From positions 1-64,000 of the forward strand of contig JAZGFB010000018.1 of assembly GCA_036479015.1 (NCBI GenBank): DNA of 64,000 nt, given 5' to 3'. The stretch is from NVTR01 sp036479015 (GTDB taxonomy: Bacteria > Pseudomonadota > Alphaproteobacteria > Rhodobacterales > Rhodobacteraceae). The notes beneath the pieces are model-generated. The model saw only the letters and a program-made list of their open reading frames with translations. It was not told the origin of the DNA and did not search any database. A program made the position numbers and the translations under genes. Shown here piece by piece: positions 22,819-31,851 of the stretch; positions within the stretch are counted from its first letter, which is position 1, and each line of letters opens with the position of its first letter.

Positions 22819-25305
22819 ATGAAAACCCATGTAAAAGCCCTTATCGTTGGCGGTGGTGCCGTCGGGGCAGGGGTGGCGTATCACCTGGCCAAATCCGGTT
22901 GGGACACAATGCTGCTTGAACGCGATGAGCTGACAAGCGGGTCCACATGGCATGCGGCGGGGTTGTTGCCACTGTTCAATATGGGATACGCGACCACCCA
23001 CATCCACGATTATTCCGTGGATTTTTACAAAAGCCTAGAGGCTGAAACCGGCCTGAACGCCGGGTTTTCTGTGGTGGGTAATTTGCGCATGGCCCAAAGC
23101 GCGGAACGCATGGATGAGTTCGCGCTTTACGCCACCACCGCCGATACCGTCGGCATTCCCTATGAATGGCTTAGCGCGGATGACATCAAACAGCGCTGGC
23201 CGCTGATCCGCACCGATGATTTGCAAGGCGCGCTGTACCACCCCACCGACGGCTACATTAACCCGGCAGACGTCACCCAAGCTATGGCCAAAGGGGCCCG
23301 CCAACATGGCTGTGTGATCGAACGCAAATGGCAAGCGGACGCTTACGTTTGGACCGGTTCAGAATGGCATGTCACCTGTACCAAGATGGTGGAAATAGGC
23401 GGGAATTTGGTGCCCAGCGAAGAGCAGGTCACCATCACCGCCGAGCATGTGGTCACCGCCACCGGCAACCATGCACAACGCACCGCGCAACTGTTGGGTA
23501 TCAAAATTCCGGCCATCCCGGTTGAACATCAGTTCATTGTTATGGACAGCGATCCGGCGCTGGTTGACTGGCGCAGAACCAACCCGGAACACCCGGTCAT
23601 CCGCGACGCTGATGCGCAAAGCTACGTGCGTGAAGAACGCGGCGGCTGGATACTGGGCGTCTATGAAAATGGCGCACCTGCGCGGTTTGAATATGGTGTG
23701 CCTGACAGTTTTCGCGCCGATCTGTTCCAGCTGGATCTTGAGCGGATCGAAGACCAGTATATGGCGATGATCCACCGGGTACCTTCCTGCGAAAACAGTG
23801 GCTTAAAGGACGATTTCAACGGCCCCATCTGTTACACACCCGACGGTAACCCGCTGGTGGGCCCGGCACCGGGGTTGCGCAATATGTGGCTGGCGGAAGG
23901 CTTTTCCTTTGGCATCACGGCGGCCGGGGGCACCGGTAAATACCTGGCGCAAATGATGGTCGAAGGCGAGGCCGAGATCGACATGGCATCCCTTGATCCC
24001 AAGCGCTACGGCAGCTGGATGACAACCGAATATGCCGCCCGCAAGAACGAAGAATGCTATTCCCACGTCTATGTTTTGCACCACCCGGACGAAGAACGCC
24101 AAGTGGGCCGCGGGTTGCGCACATCCCCGGCATATGATCGCCAAAAAGCCGCCGGTGCACAGTTTGGTCAGGTCAACGGTTGGGATCGCCCTAACTATTA
24201 CGCACCGCTTGGCTTTGACGACAATGCGTCCCGGTCATTCCGGCGTGGCGGTTGGTGGCAACACGCGGTGGATGAGGCCAAAGCCATCCGAGAAACCGCG
24301 GGTCTGATTGATGCGACTGCGTTCACCAAACATTTGGTACGCGGCCCCGGTGCCACCCAGTTCCTAGACTGGTTTACCTGTAACAAATTGCCCAAAGTCG
24401 GCCGCATTAACCTGACCTATGCGCTGACATCGGCAGGCACCACCCGCACAGAATACACCATCGTGCGGCATGGGCCGGATGAATATTACCTGGTCTCCGC
24501 CGGTGCCTGGACAGCCTATGATGCTGATTTCCTTAAAAAAGCCGCCGCCGATAAGGCTGGCGATTTCGGGTATATCGACATTCACGATGTCACCACCCAA
24601 TGGGGTGTGTTTGCGCTGGCTGGTCCCAATTCCCGCGCCATTCTGAAAGATATCATCAAAGACGCTGACCCCGAAACCGCGCTGTCGAACAAACGGTTTC
24701 CATGGCTATCAGCGCGCCAGATTGAGCTGGGAATGTGCCCGGTCAACGCCATCCGCGTGGCCTATACGGGTGAGCTGGGATGGGAGCTGCACCACCCGAT
24801 AGAGATGCAGAATTACCTGTGGGACCTGCTGGTAGAAGCCGGTGAAAAACACGATATGAAACTGGTGGGGGGACGCGCGCAAAACTGGCTGCGCATGGAA
24901 AAATCTTACCGCGCCTTTGGCACCGAACTGGGCCGTGATGCCACCCCGCTTGAGGCCGGGCTTGACCGGTTTGTTGACCTTGAAAAAGACTACCACGGCA
25001 AAGATGCCATGCTGAAAACCGGTATCCGGTCTAAATGCGTGACCCTGCTGATCGATGGCCCCGATGACGCTGATCCCTGGGGTCGCGAGGCATTGTTTGA
25101 CGGTGGTATCAAAGTTGGGCGTCTGACCTCGGGGGGCTATTCGGTGCATTTTGGCAAGCAGATCGGCATGGGCTATGTGCCGGCGGAACTGGCTGTAACC
25201 GGGCAAAAGCTGCAGGTGAAAATGTTGAACAAATTGTGGGATGCCGAAGTGGTTGAAGACAGCCCCTATGACCCAAGCAATAGCGTGATCCGCCTAAACG
25301 GCTGA
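22819..25305 (+). CDS. Dimethylglycine/sarcosine dehydrogenase-type FAD and folate enzyme
   Basis: An 828-residue two-domain enzyme. The N-terminal FAD oxidoreductase has GGGAVGAGVAYHL (residues 11-23) and GSTWHAAGLLP, where H45 matches the His that carries covalent FAD in dimethylglycine dehydrogenase. From about 440 a GcvT-like tetrahydrofolate domain follows (GLIDATAFTKHLVRGPGA, then YTGELGWELHHP and the C-terminal barrel). The reaction class is oxidative N-demethylation of methylated glycines, passing one-carbon units to folate, part of glycine betaine breakdown. The gene stands alone, so the exact substrate is open. ATG 22819 has GGAG upstream; the frame open to 22705 is spurious. Confidence 0.87.
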   Translation: MKTHVKALIVGGGAVGAGVAYHLAKSGWDTMLLERDELTSGSTWHAAGLLPLFNMGYATTHIHDYSVDFYKSLEAETGLNAGFSVVGNLRMAQSAERMDEFALYATTADTVGIPYEWLSADDIKQRWPLIRTDDLQGALYHPTDGYINPADVTQAMAKGARQHGCVIERKWQADAYVWTGSEWHVTCTKMVEIGGNLVPSEEQVTITAEHVVTATGNHAQRTAQLLGIKIPAIPVEHQFIVMDSDPALVDWRRTNPEHPVIRDADAQSYVREERGGWILGVYENGAPARFEYGVPDSFRADLFQLDLERIEDQYMAMIHRVPSCENSGLKDDFNGPICYTPDGNPLVGPAPGLRNMWLAEGFSFGITAAGGTGKYLAQMMVEGEAEIDMASLDPKRYGSWMTTEYAARKNEECYSHVYVLHHPDEERQVGRGLRTSPAYDRQKAAGAQFGQVNGWDRPNYYAPLGFDDNASRSFRRGGWWQHAVDEAKAIRETAGLIDATAFTKHLVRGPGATQFLDWFTCNKLPKVGRINLTYALTSAGTTRTEYTIVRHGPDEYYLVSAGAWTAYDADFLKKAAADKAGDFGYIDIHDVTTQWGVFALAGPNSRAILKDIIKDADPETALSNKRFPWLSARQIELGMCPVNAIRVAYTGELGWELHHPIEMQNYLWDLLVEAGEKHDMKLVGGRAQNWLRMEKSYRAFGTELGRDATPLEAGLDRFVDLEKDYHGKDAMLKTGIRSKCVTLLIDGPDDADPWGREALFDGGIKVGRLTSGGYSVHFGKQIGMGYVPAELAVTGQKLQVKMLNKLWDAEVVEDSPYDPSNSVIRLNG

Positions 25306-25363
25306 ATTTGACAGACAGCTTTGGAAACCTTTGCCTGCCCATCATCAATAGTATTTTAACGAA

Positions 25364-25388
25364 TGGCCGCATGAATCGGCCAATTTTA
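25364..25388 (+). terminator. Possible terminator after the dehydrogenase gene
   Basis: TGGCCG and CGGCCA pair around a 7-nt loop and are followed by ATTTTAT. The stem is only 6 bp and the T-run is broken, so the call is weak. It lies 59 nt past the stop and before the Hint gene. Confidence 0.4.
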
Positions 25389-25488
25389 TCTACTTTTCGA
25401 CCCAAATGCGTTCATTGTCCCAATTTCCGACACAATTTGTTCGGATATGTTAACGTATAAGGGGGCGCTACCGGTTTTGGGGATGCGC

Positions 25489-26121
25489 ATGTCATATTTA
25501 AAGAAAATAAAATCCGCAGATACGTTTTTGGGTGATTTTCCCGGTGGTATCGGTGAGGGCGCTAATATCCGCACGCCCTGTGGTCCGCGCCGGGTTGAAT
25601 TGGTGCGCCCAGGTGATCTGATTGTGACCCGTGATAACGGCTTGCAGCCGGTGCGCCTGATCTGGTCGCGCGAGGTTCGTAAACTGGACATCACCGCAGA
25701 CCCCAGTGCCGCACCCGTTCATCTGTGCCCCCGCGCCGTTGGGCCGATGATGCCCCGGCATGACCTGACGGTCGCCCCTGATCACGGCGTATTGGTTCCG
25801 GGCTACCGTTTGCTGGGGCAGGAAGACACTTCGTGCTGTCTGGTAAAGGCCGGTGAGCTGGTCAATTCCAGCGATGATGCCTTTATCGATACTTCGTTAA
25901 AGATCAGCCGGTTTTTTACCTTTGTTTTTGACAGCCATCAGGTTTTCGCCTGTAACGGCCTGCCGGTTGAAAGCTTTTTGGCGGGCGCTGCTGAAATTGC
26001 CGGGCTAAAGCAAAACCTGCGCAACGACCTGGTGCGCCTGTTCCCCCAGCTTAATCGCGAACCAAACGCCTACCCCCCCATTGGCTACCCGCCGGTGACC
26101 CAGGCGCAGTTTCTGGCCTAA
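25489..26121 (+). CDS. Hint-domain (Hedgehog/intein-type) protein
   Basis: A protein of about 210 residues dominated by one Hint_2-type domain: IRTPCGPRRVELVRPGDLIVTRDNG, QPVRLIWSREV, a PVHLCPRAVG turn, RHDLTVAPDHGVLV and the closing VFDSHQVFACNGLPVESF. Such proteins are common in Roseobacters, often fused to secreted proteins, and may self-process; no extein is visible downstream. The usual C-terminal HN is not evident, so splicing is doubtful. The start is uncertain: ATG 25489 has GGGGA upstream, ATG 25447 is the longest form (224 aa). Function is unknown. Confidence 0.75.
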   Translation: MSYLKKIKSADTFLGDFPGGIGEGANIRTPCGPRRVELVRPGDLIVTRDNGLQPVRLIWSREVRKLDITADPSAAPVHLCPRAVGPMMPRHDLTVAPDHGVLVPGYRLLGQEDTSCCLVKAGELVNSSDDAFIDTSLKISRFFTFVFDSHQVFACNGLPVESFLAGAAEIAGLKQNLRNDLVRLFPQLNREPNAYPPIGYPPVTQAQFLA

Positions 26122-26212
26122 CCCCCCCCCTATCGCTGCCGTTACAGCCCAGAAGGTAACGCAGGAAAAATGGGACCATTGGTGAGTTTCAAGTAATCCC
26201 TGACACGGCACC

Positions 26213-26245
26213 CCAAAAAGCAAAAGGCCCGGCGTGAACCGGGCC
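26213..26245 (-). terminator. Intrinsic terminator of the xdh/BMP operon
   Basis: GGCCCGG and CCGGGCC (26226-26245) form a 7-bp GC stem with a 6-nt loop. On the minus strand it is followed by TTTTGCTTTTT. It lies 28 nt past the stop of the BMP binding-protein gene, the last gene of the operon. Confidence 0.85.
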
Positions 26246-26272
26246 CTGTATTTTCTTGATAGCCAGTTTGGC

Positions 26273-27346
26273 TTAGTTCGGAATGTCGCCGCTCAGACCT
26301 TCCACATAAAACCCAAGCCCGGCAAGCGCGCCGTCATCGGCCACTTCGCCCTCTGCCAACCAGGCAGAACCGTCCTGTTTGTTCAGGGGCCCGGTGAACG
26401 CATGGTATTCGCCTGACGCAAGCGCATCGCGCAGGGCTTCTGCTTCAGCCTTAACATCTGCCGGAACCGCGCTGGAAATCTCGCCGATACCAACCATGCC
26501 AGCGCCAATGCCGTCCCAAGTGTCAACACTTGTCCAAGAGCCATCGATCACAGCCTGTGTACGGGCGATGTAATAGGGTGACCAGTTGTCGATGATCGAC
26601 GATACACGCGGCAATGGCCCGTATTCTGACATGTCAGAGGCCTGACCAAAGGTGATGACATTGCCAGCAGTTTCAGCAGCAGCCTGCGGCGCGGTTGAAT
26701 CGGTGTGTTGCAGGATCACGTCGGCACCTTGCTGGATCAGCGCGGTGGCCGCATCGGCTTCTTTAGCCGGGTCAAACCATGTGAACACCCAAACCACGTT
26801 CATTTCCACATCCGGGTTCGCCTTTTTGGCGTGGATATAGGCCGAATTGATGCCCCGGATCACTTCTGGGATCGGGAAAGACGCGATGTAGCCGATTTTG
26901 TTGGTTTTGGTCATCGACCCGGCAATATGCCCCTGAACCGCGCGGCCTTCGTAAAAACGGGCGGAATAGGTTGACACGTTGTCCGACCGTTTGAACCCTG
27001 TGGCGTGCTCAAATTTTACATCCGGAAATTTGGCGGCAACATTCAATGTTGGGTCCATATAGCCAAAAGAGGTGGTGAAAATCAGATCAGCACCTGACAG
27101 CGCCATTTGCGTTAGCACGCGTTCCGCGTCGGCACCTTCTGGCACGTTTTCCTGAAACACGGTTTCAACGGCGTCGCCGAAATGTTCCTCAACGGCTAGG
27201 CGGCCCTCGTTGTGTTCATAGGTCCAACCGCCGTCGCCCACGGGGCCAACATAGACAAACCCGACTTTGGTTTTGTCCTGGGCAAAACTTGCCCCGGCCA
27301 GACCCAGGGCAAACGTGGCCCCCATTAAGATTGATTTCATATTCAT
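26273..27346 (-). CDS. BMP-family ABC transporter substrate-binding protein (purine nucleoside type)
   Basis: A 357-residue periplasmic protein of the Bmp/PnrA family. The signal peptide (MNMKSILMGATFALGLAGASFA) is followed by KTKVGFVYVGPVGDGGWTYEHNEG, DLIFTTSFGYMDPTLNVA and GQASDMSEYGP, all family hallmarks. These proteins bind nucleosides or purine bases. Being last in an operon with xanthine dehydrogenase supports a purine ligand. GGGAG 7 nt before ATG 27346 fixes the start; the open frame to 27475 is not used. Confidence 0.9.
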   Translation of the reverse strand: MNMKSILMGATFALGLAGASFAQDKTKVGFVYVGPVGDGGWTYEHNEGRLAVEEHFGDAVETVFQENVPEGADAERVLTQMALSGADLIFTTSFGYMDPTLNVAAKFPDVKFEHATGFKRSDNVSTYSARFYEGRAVQGHIAGSMTKTNKIGYIASFPIPEVIRGINSAYIHAKKANPDVEMNVVWVFTWFDPAKEADAATALIQQGADVILQHTDSTAPQAAAETAGNVITFGQASDMSEYGPLPRVSSIIDNWSPYYIARTQAVIDGSWTSVDTWDGIGAGMVGIGEISSAVPADVKAEAEALRDALASGEYHAFTGPLNKQDGSAWLAEGEVADDGALAGLGFYVEGLSGDIPN

Positions 27347-27398
27347 AATATTCTCCCAGGTTTTTCGGGCATTTCGCCCATGTTTTTCAGGTATGCCC

Positions 27399-28319
27399 CT
27401 AGTGAGAGGCGTGGAATATGCGGCCAAGGGCGGCAGGTGCGCCCTGTGCTGACCGGCTAATGATAACCAGAACAAGAATGGTTATCAGATACGGTGACAT
27501 CGACAAGTACTCTACAGGGATAACCGCGCCTGCCGCCTGCAAATTCAGCTGTAAAATAGTAACGCCGCCAAACAGATAGGCCCCCAGCATCACCCGCCAG
27601 GGCCGCCAACTGGCAAACACCACAATCGCCAACGCGATCCAACCGGCACCAGCCGTCATGCCTTCGGTCCATTGTGGCACGCGCACCAGGCTAAGATACG
27701 CGCCCCCCAGCCCGGCGCAGGCGCCGCCAAAGGCGATTGCCACCATGCGGATGCGCACAACTTTGTAGCCCAGCGCGTGCGCGGCATCGTGGTTTTCGCC
27801 AACGGCCCGCAGTATCAGCCCGGTGCGGGAATATTTTAGCACGGCCCAAGTGGCAGCGATCAGCCCGATGGAAACATAAACCATCAGATCATGCTGAAAG
27901 AATACCGGCCCGATGACGGGCAGGTCTGACAACAGCGGTATGTTCAGGCTGGGGGTGGCGGGTGGTTTTATGCCCACATAGGATTGCCCCAGCAAAGATG
28001 ACAAACCCAGCCCAAACAACGTTAACGCCAGCCCGGTCGCCACCTGATTTGACAACAGGTATTGCGTTAATACCCCAAATATCAGCGATAGGGCGGCCCC
28101 CCCCGCAGCGGCGGCGATGAACCCCAGAAATGGGCTGCCGGTGTTGACGGCAATGGCAAAGCCACAGATTGCGCCGATGATCATCATGCCTTCCACACCC
28201 AGGTTCAAAACCCCGGCCCGTTCCACCACCAGTTCGCCAATGGCGGCCAGTAATATCGGTGTTGCCGCCACCATAAGTGACGCGATCAGGATAAGCGGGT
28301 CAATTGCTGACAGGTCCAT
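27399..28319 (-). CDS. ABC transporter permease (BMP/nucleoside type), subunit 2
   Basis: A 306-residue inner-membrane permease with about eight hydrophobic segments and the BPD_transp_2 motifs GELVVERAGVLNLGVEGMM and LRAVGENHDAAHALGYK. Its partner permease is encoded just upstream; the two share a base (TAATG at 28319). With the ATPase at 29391 and the binding protein at 26273 it forms an importer for purine nucleosides or bases, inferred from the xdh genes. Confidence 0.9.
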   Translation of the reverse strand: MDLSAIDPLILIASLMVAATPILLAAIGELVVERAGVLNLGVEGMMIIGAICGFAIAVNTGSPFLGFIAAAAGGAALSLIFGVLTQYLLSNQVATGLALTLFGLGLSSLLGQSYVGIKPPATPSLNIPLLSDLPVIGPVFFQHDLMVYVSIGLIAATWAVLKYSRTGLILRAVGENHDAAHALGYKVVRIRMVAIAFGGACAGLGGAYLSLVRVPQWTEGMTAGAGWIALAIVVFASWRPWRVMLGAYLFGGVTILQLNLQAAGAVIPVEYLSMSPYLITILVLVIISRSAQGAPAALGRIFHASH

Positions 28320-29404
28320 TACGCGGCCTCCGATTTGGCTAATCTGATGCGGTAGTTTGACAGGACATCAACCGCCAGCAAAAAGAACAGCAGCATGCCC
28401 TGAAACGCCTGAATGGCCGCCGCTGGCAGGCCCAGCATCAGTTGCGCCAGCTCGCCGCCAATAAACGTCAGCGCCAGCAACAGCCCCGCCAACAGGATGC
28501 CAACCGGGTGAAGGCGGCCCAGAAACGCCACGATAATCGCGACAAACCCGTAGCCGACATTGAAATCAATACTGATCTGCCCGGCAGGGCCGGTGACTTC
28601 AAACAACCCGGCCAGACCGGCCAGCGCCCCCGATACCCCCATGCAGAACAGGATCAGGTAATTCGGGTTAACGCCCGAAAACCGCGCCGCCTTGGGTGAT
28701 TGCCCGGTGACGCGAATTTGGAACCCCAACAGGTGACGGCTGAGCAAAACATAGGCAAATATCACCGCGATAAAGGCCGCAACCACACCCCAATGCATGC
28801 CGGTATTGGCGATCAGTTCCGGGTTATAGGCCGCTGGAAAATCGCGGAAATTTCGGCTGCCGGGGAAACCCATACCATCAGGGTTACGCAGTAGTCCCAA
28901 TGCCATAGACGCGACCAATTGTTCGGCCACATAGACCAGGAGCAGCGACACTAAAATTTCGTTGGTGTTGAATTTTGTGCGCAATATCGCCGGGATCATC
29001 GCCCAGGCAAACCCGCCAAGCGCGCCCGCGACCACCATCAGCGGATAGATAAAAATGCTGTCTGACGGATAAAACGCCAGCCCGGCACCAGCCCCACAAA
29101 TGGCGCCGATAATATACTGCCCCTCAGCGCCAATATTCCAGACACCGGCGCGAAACCCCAGGCTTAGCCCGATGGCGATCAGGATTAAGGGCGCGGCTTT
29201 TACCAGCAGTTGTGGCCGGGAATAAGGCCCGAATGTTTCGTGAAACAGCGGGTCCCAGAAAATGATGCGGATGGCTTCAAACGGGTCTTTGCCCAGTGCT
29301 GCAAACAACATGCCCCCGGCGATCATGGTCAGCAAAACCGCCAGCACTGGCGTTAGCGCCGTCCACATCCGCGAAGGCGATGGGCGTTTTTCAAGCCTCA
29401 GCAT
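28319..29404 (-). CDS. ABC transporter permease (BMP/nucleoside type), subunit 1
   Basis: A 361-residue permease. Visible family features are GLSLGFRAGVWNIGAEGQYI, the FNTNEILVSLLLVYVA segment and RVTGQSPKAARFSGVN. It has about nine or ten membrane segments. ATG 29404 has GGAG 8 nt upstream, inside the end of the ATPase gene (14-nt overlap), so translation is coupled. The longer frame to 29422 is less likely. Confidence 0.9.
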   Translation of the reverse strand: MLRLEKRPSPSRMWTALTPVLAVLLTMIAGGMLFAALGKDPFEAIRIIFWDPLFHETFGPYSRPQLLVKAAPLILIAIGLSLGFRAGVWNIGAEGQYIIGAICGAGAGLAFYPSDSIFIYPLMVVAGALGGFAWAMIPAILRTKFNTNEILVSLLLVYVAEQLVASMALGLLRNPDGMGFPGSRNFRDFPAAYNPELIANTGMHWGVVAAFIAVIFAYVLLSRHLLGFQIRVTGQSPKAARFSGVNPNYLILFCMGVSGALAGLAGLFEVTGPAGQISIDFNVGYGFVAIIVAFLGRLHPVGILLAGLLLALTFIGGELAQLMLGLPAAAIQAFQGMLLFFLLAVDVLSNYRIRLAKSEAA

Positions 29405-30914
29405 GTGAAATCTCCATATCATGTGCGCCGCCCATCATCAGGCCAATCTCATCCACCGTCAGCCCCTTAGCGGCGCGTGTCGCCGTCAGGCGGCCTTCGT
29501 TCAGCGCCGCAAATCGGTCGGAAATTTCCATCAATTCATCCAGATCCTGGCTGATACAGATCACCGCCGCGCCCTTGGCCGCAAGGTCCATCAGTGACTG
29601 ACGAATATCAGCAGCAGCGGCTGCATCGACCCCCCAGGTTGGCTGGTTCACGACCAACACATTTGGGCGTTGCAACACCTCGCGGCCAATGACGAATTTC
29701 TGCAAATTCCCCCCCGACAGCGACCGCGCCGCATTGTCTGGCCCCGGCGTGCGCACGTCGAAATCTTTGATAATCCGGTTGGCAAATTCTTCTGCCGCGC
29801 CCCAGTTGATAAAGCCGTTCTTGTCCAGCCCTTCGCGGATACGCCCGGTCAGGGCGGCATTTTCTGTCAGGCTCATATCTGGTGCCGCCGCATGGCCCAG
29901 CCGTTCTTCGGGCGCGCTTAGTAGCCCCAGTTCGCGGCGCTGGTTCGGCCCAAGATGGCCGATGGCATTGCCTTTCAACTTCACCGTATCCGACGCCGCC
30001 AGACTTTCCCCCGACAACGCCGCCAACAGCTCATCCTGGCCATTGCCTGCCACACCGCCAATGCCGACAATTTCACCGGCCTGCAATGTCAGTGAAACAT
30101 TCTTCAATGACGTGCCAAACGGAGTGCTGGACTGCACTGAAAGCCCGCTAATTTCCAGCGCCACATCGCCCAGTTCCGATGTCTCCTTAGTGGGAATATG
30201 CAGCGTTTGCCCAACCATTAATTCCGCCAGTTCACGGGCGGTTTTGTCGCGCGGATCACAGCTGCCAACCACCTTGCCCAACCGCAAAACTGTCGCCCCG
30301 GTGCACAGACTGCGTATTTCCTCAAGCTTATGGGATATATACAAAATCGCCGTGCCTTCGGCGCTTAGTTTGCGCAGTGTAGTGAACAAAATGTCCACCT
30401 CTTGCGGTGTCAAAACTGATGTGGGCTCATCCATGATCAACAGCTTGGGGTCTTGCAAAAGACAGCGAATAATTTCCACCCGCTGGCGTTCCCCCGCGCT
30501 GAGTTCCCCCACCAGACGCACCGGGTCCAGCGGCAGCCCGTAGGCCTGGCTGACATCTCTAATTTTTTGTGCCAACTGCCCCATGGGCGGTGGGTTTTCC
30601 ATGCCAAGGGCGACGTTTTCGGCCACATTCAGCGCCTCAAACAAACTGAAATGTTGGAACACCATCGCCACACCAGCGGCCCGCGCCGCGTTCGGGGTGC
30701 CCGGTTCGAAATCTGCGCCATTCCAAAGCATCTTGCCGGAATCCGGGCGCACCAACCCGTAAATCATTTTAACCAGGGTGGACTTGCCGGCGCCGTTTTC
30801 CCCCAGCAGCGCGTGCACCTCGCCGGGTGCCACAGTAAAGGAAACCGCATCGTTGGCCACCACGCCCGGATAGGCCTTGGTCACCCGATCAACAGACAAT
30901 AACACCTCGTCCAT
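29391..30914 (-). CDS. ABC transporter ATP-binding protein with two ABC domains (BMP type)
   Basis: A 507-residue tandem ATPase. Domain 1 has Walker A GENGAGKST, signature LSAGERQRVEI and Walker B LLIMDEPTSVLT. Domain 2 (from about 250) has a modified Walker A GVAGNGQDE, signature LSGGNLQKF and VLVVNQPTWGVD, with Asn-Gln where DE is usual. A degenerate second site is normal in this RbsA-like group. The gene begins 5 bases after the xdhC stop, joining purine uptake to oxidation. Confidence 0.92.
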   Translation of the reverse strand: MDEVLLSVDRVTKAYPGVVANDAVSFTVAPGEVHALLGENGAGKSTLVKMIYGLVRPDSGKMLWNGADFEPGTPNAARAAGVAMVFQHFSLFEALNVAENVALGMENPPPMGQLAQKIRDVSQAYGLPLDPVRLVGELSAGERQRVEIIRCLLQDPKLLIMDEPTSVLTPQEVDILFTTLRKLSAEGTAILYISHKLEEIRSLCTGATVLRLGKVVGSCDPRDKTARELAELMVGQTLHIPTKETSELGDVALEISGLSVQSSTPFGTSLKNVSLTLQAGEIVGIGGVAGNGQDELLAALSGESLAASDTVKLKGNAIGHLGPNQRRELGLLSAPEERLGHAAAPDMSLTENAALTGRIREGLDKNGFINWGAAEEFANRIIKDFDVRTPGPDNAARSLSGGNLQKFVIGREVLQRPNVLVVNQPTWGVDAAAAADIRQSLMDLAAKGAAVICISQDLDELMEISDRFAALNEGRLTATRAAKGLTVDEIGLMMGGAHDMEISHAEA

Positions 30915-30918
30915 ATTC

Positions 30919-31851
30919 TTACCCCGCCCTTTGTTGTGATATTTTCAGCGTTGCCGCTGCCGCCAGAAATTCACCCGCCACACCTATGGCTATTGCCTGT
31001 GGATGTTTGCCCAGTTCCGGCCGCCCAATGGGGCATCTGATCTGTGAAATCTGCGCCTGGGAATGCCCCAGCGCCGCCAGCTTGCGCCCAAACCGCGCCC
31101 ATTTGGTTTTTGATCCGATCAGCCCGGCCTTGGCAAACCCGTGGCTTAGTAGCTGATGGCAAATTTCCAGGTCCATCGCGTGGCTGTAGGTCAGCACCAG
31201 ATGCTCTGCCCCACTTGGCGCATATTGTACAACATCTGCCGGATTCCCTGCCACCAGTTGCGTAATGGTTTCAGGCGTTTGAAGCGGAAACCTGTCCGCC
31301 GAACTGTCGACCCAGGTTATCGCCACATCCGGCAATGGCGCCAGCACCGACACGATCGCGCGCCCCACATGCCCGGCCCCGTAGATCCAAACATGGCGTG
31401 ACGGTTTGGCGATTGGTTCAATCATCCAGCCCGCAACCAGCCCGGTTTCAATTGGCGCGTCCGATGCGCGCGCGGCCCGCAGCAGCGCCTTAACCTGCAA
31501 CGGCATCTGTGCCGCCCCACGGGCGCGCCGCACGACAACGTCGCCATCAATTTCCGCCAGCTGCGCCGCATCCCAAACCTGCGCCACCAACGTCACCGCG
31601 CCGCCGCAGCATTGCCCGCGCGCTGGTCCCAGCGCGATCCGCTCCAGCCAATCCTCGCCCGTCAACGCCCGCGCCGCCGCGTCCAGTTCCAACGCGCCCC
31701 CGCCAATGGTGCCCGACTGGCCGCCGGGCCAAACAAGCATTGCCGCGCCCACTTCTCGTGGGGCAGATCCCTGCACCTGCGCCACTACAACCCGCGCCAC
31801 CCGGCCATGCACTGCCACCGCGTCCCGCAAGGCTTGCACATCAAAACTCAT
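30919..31851 (-). CDS. xdhC: Xanthine dehydrogenase accessory protein XdhC
   Basis: A 310-residue protein that binds molybdenum cofactor, assists its sulfuration and inserts it into XdhB. It shows GSAPREVGAAMLV, GTIGGGALE, the RGQCCGG motif and a Rossmann-like WIYGAGHVGRA, with the C-terminal RCPIGRPELGKHPQAIAIGVAGE. The start overlaps the xdhB stop by 4 nt. It is needed for activity but is not part of the final enzyme. Confidence 0.93.
   Translation of the reverse strand: MSFDVQALRDAVAVHGRVARVVVAQVQGSAPREVGAAMLVWPGGQSGTIGGGALELDAAARALTGEDWLERIALGPARGQCCGGAVTLVAQVWDAAQLAEIDGDVVVRRARGAAQMPLQVKALLRAARASDAPIETGLVAGWMIEPIAKPSRHVWIYGAGHVGRAIVSVLAPLPDVAITWVDSSADRFPLQTPETITQLVAGNPADVVQYAPSGAEHLVLTYSHAMDLEICHQLLSHGFAKAGLIGSKTKWARFGRKLAALGHSQAQISQIRCPIGRPELGKHPQAIAIGVAGEFLAAAATLKISQQRAG

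Noticed and set aside
22819..25305. DMSP demethylase (dmdA) reading
   Set aside because: GcvT-like domain is shared, but the N-terminal FAD domain with the covalent-flavin His motif shows a dimethylglycine/sarcosine dehydrogenase-type enzyme.
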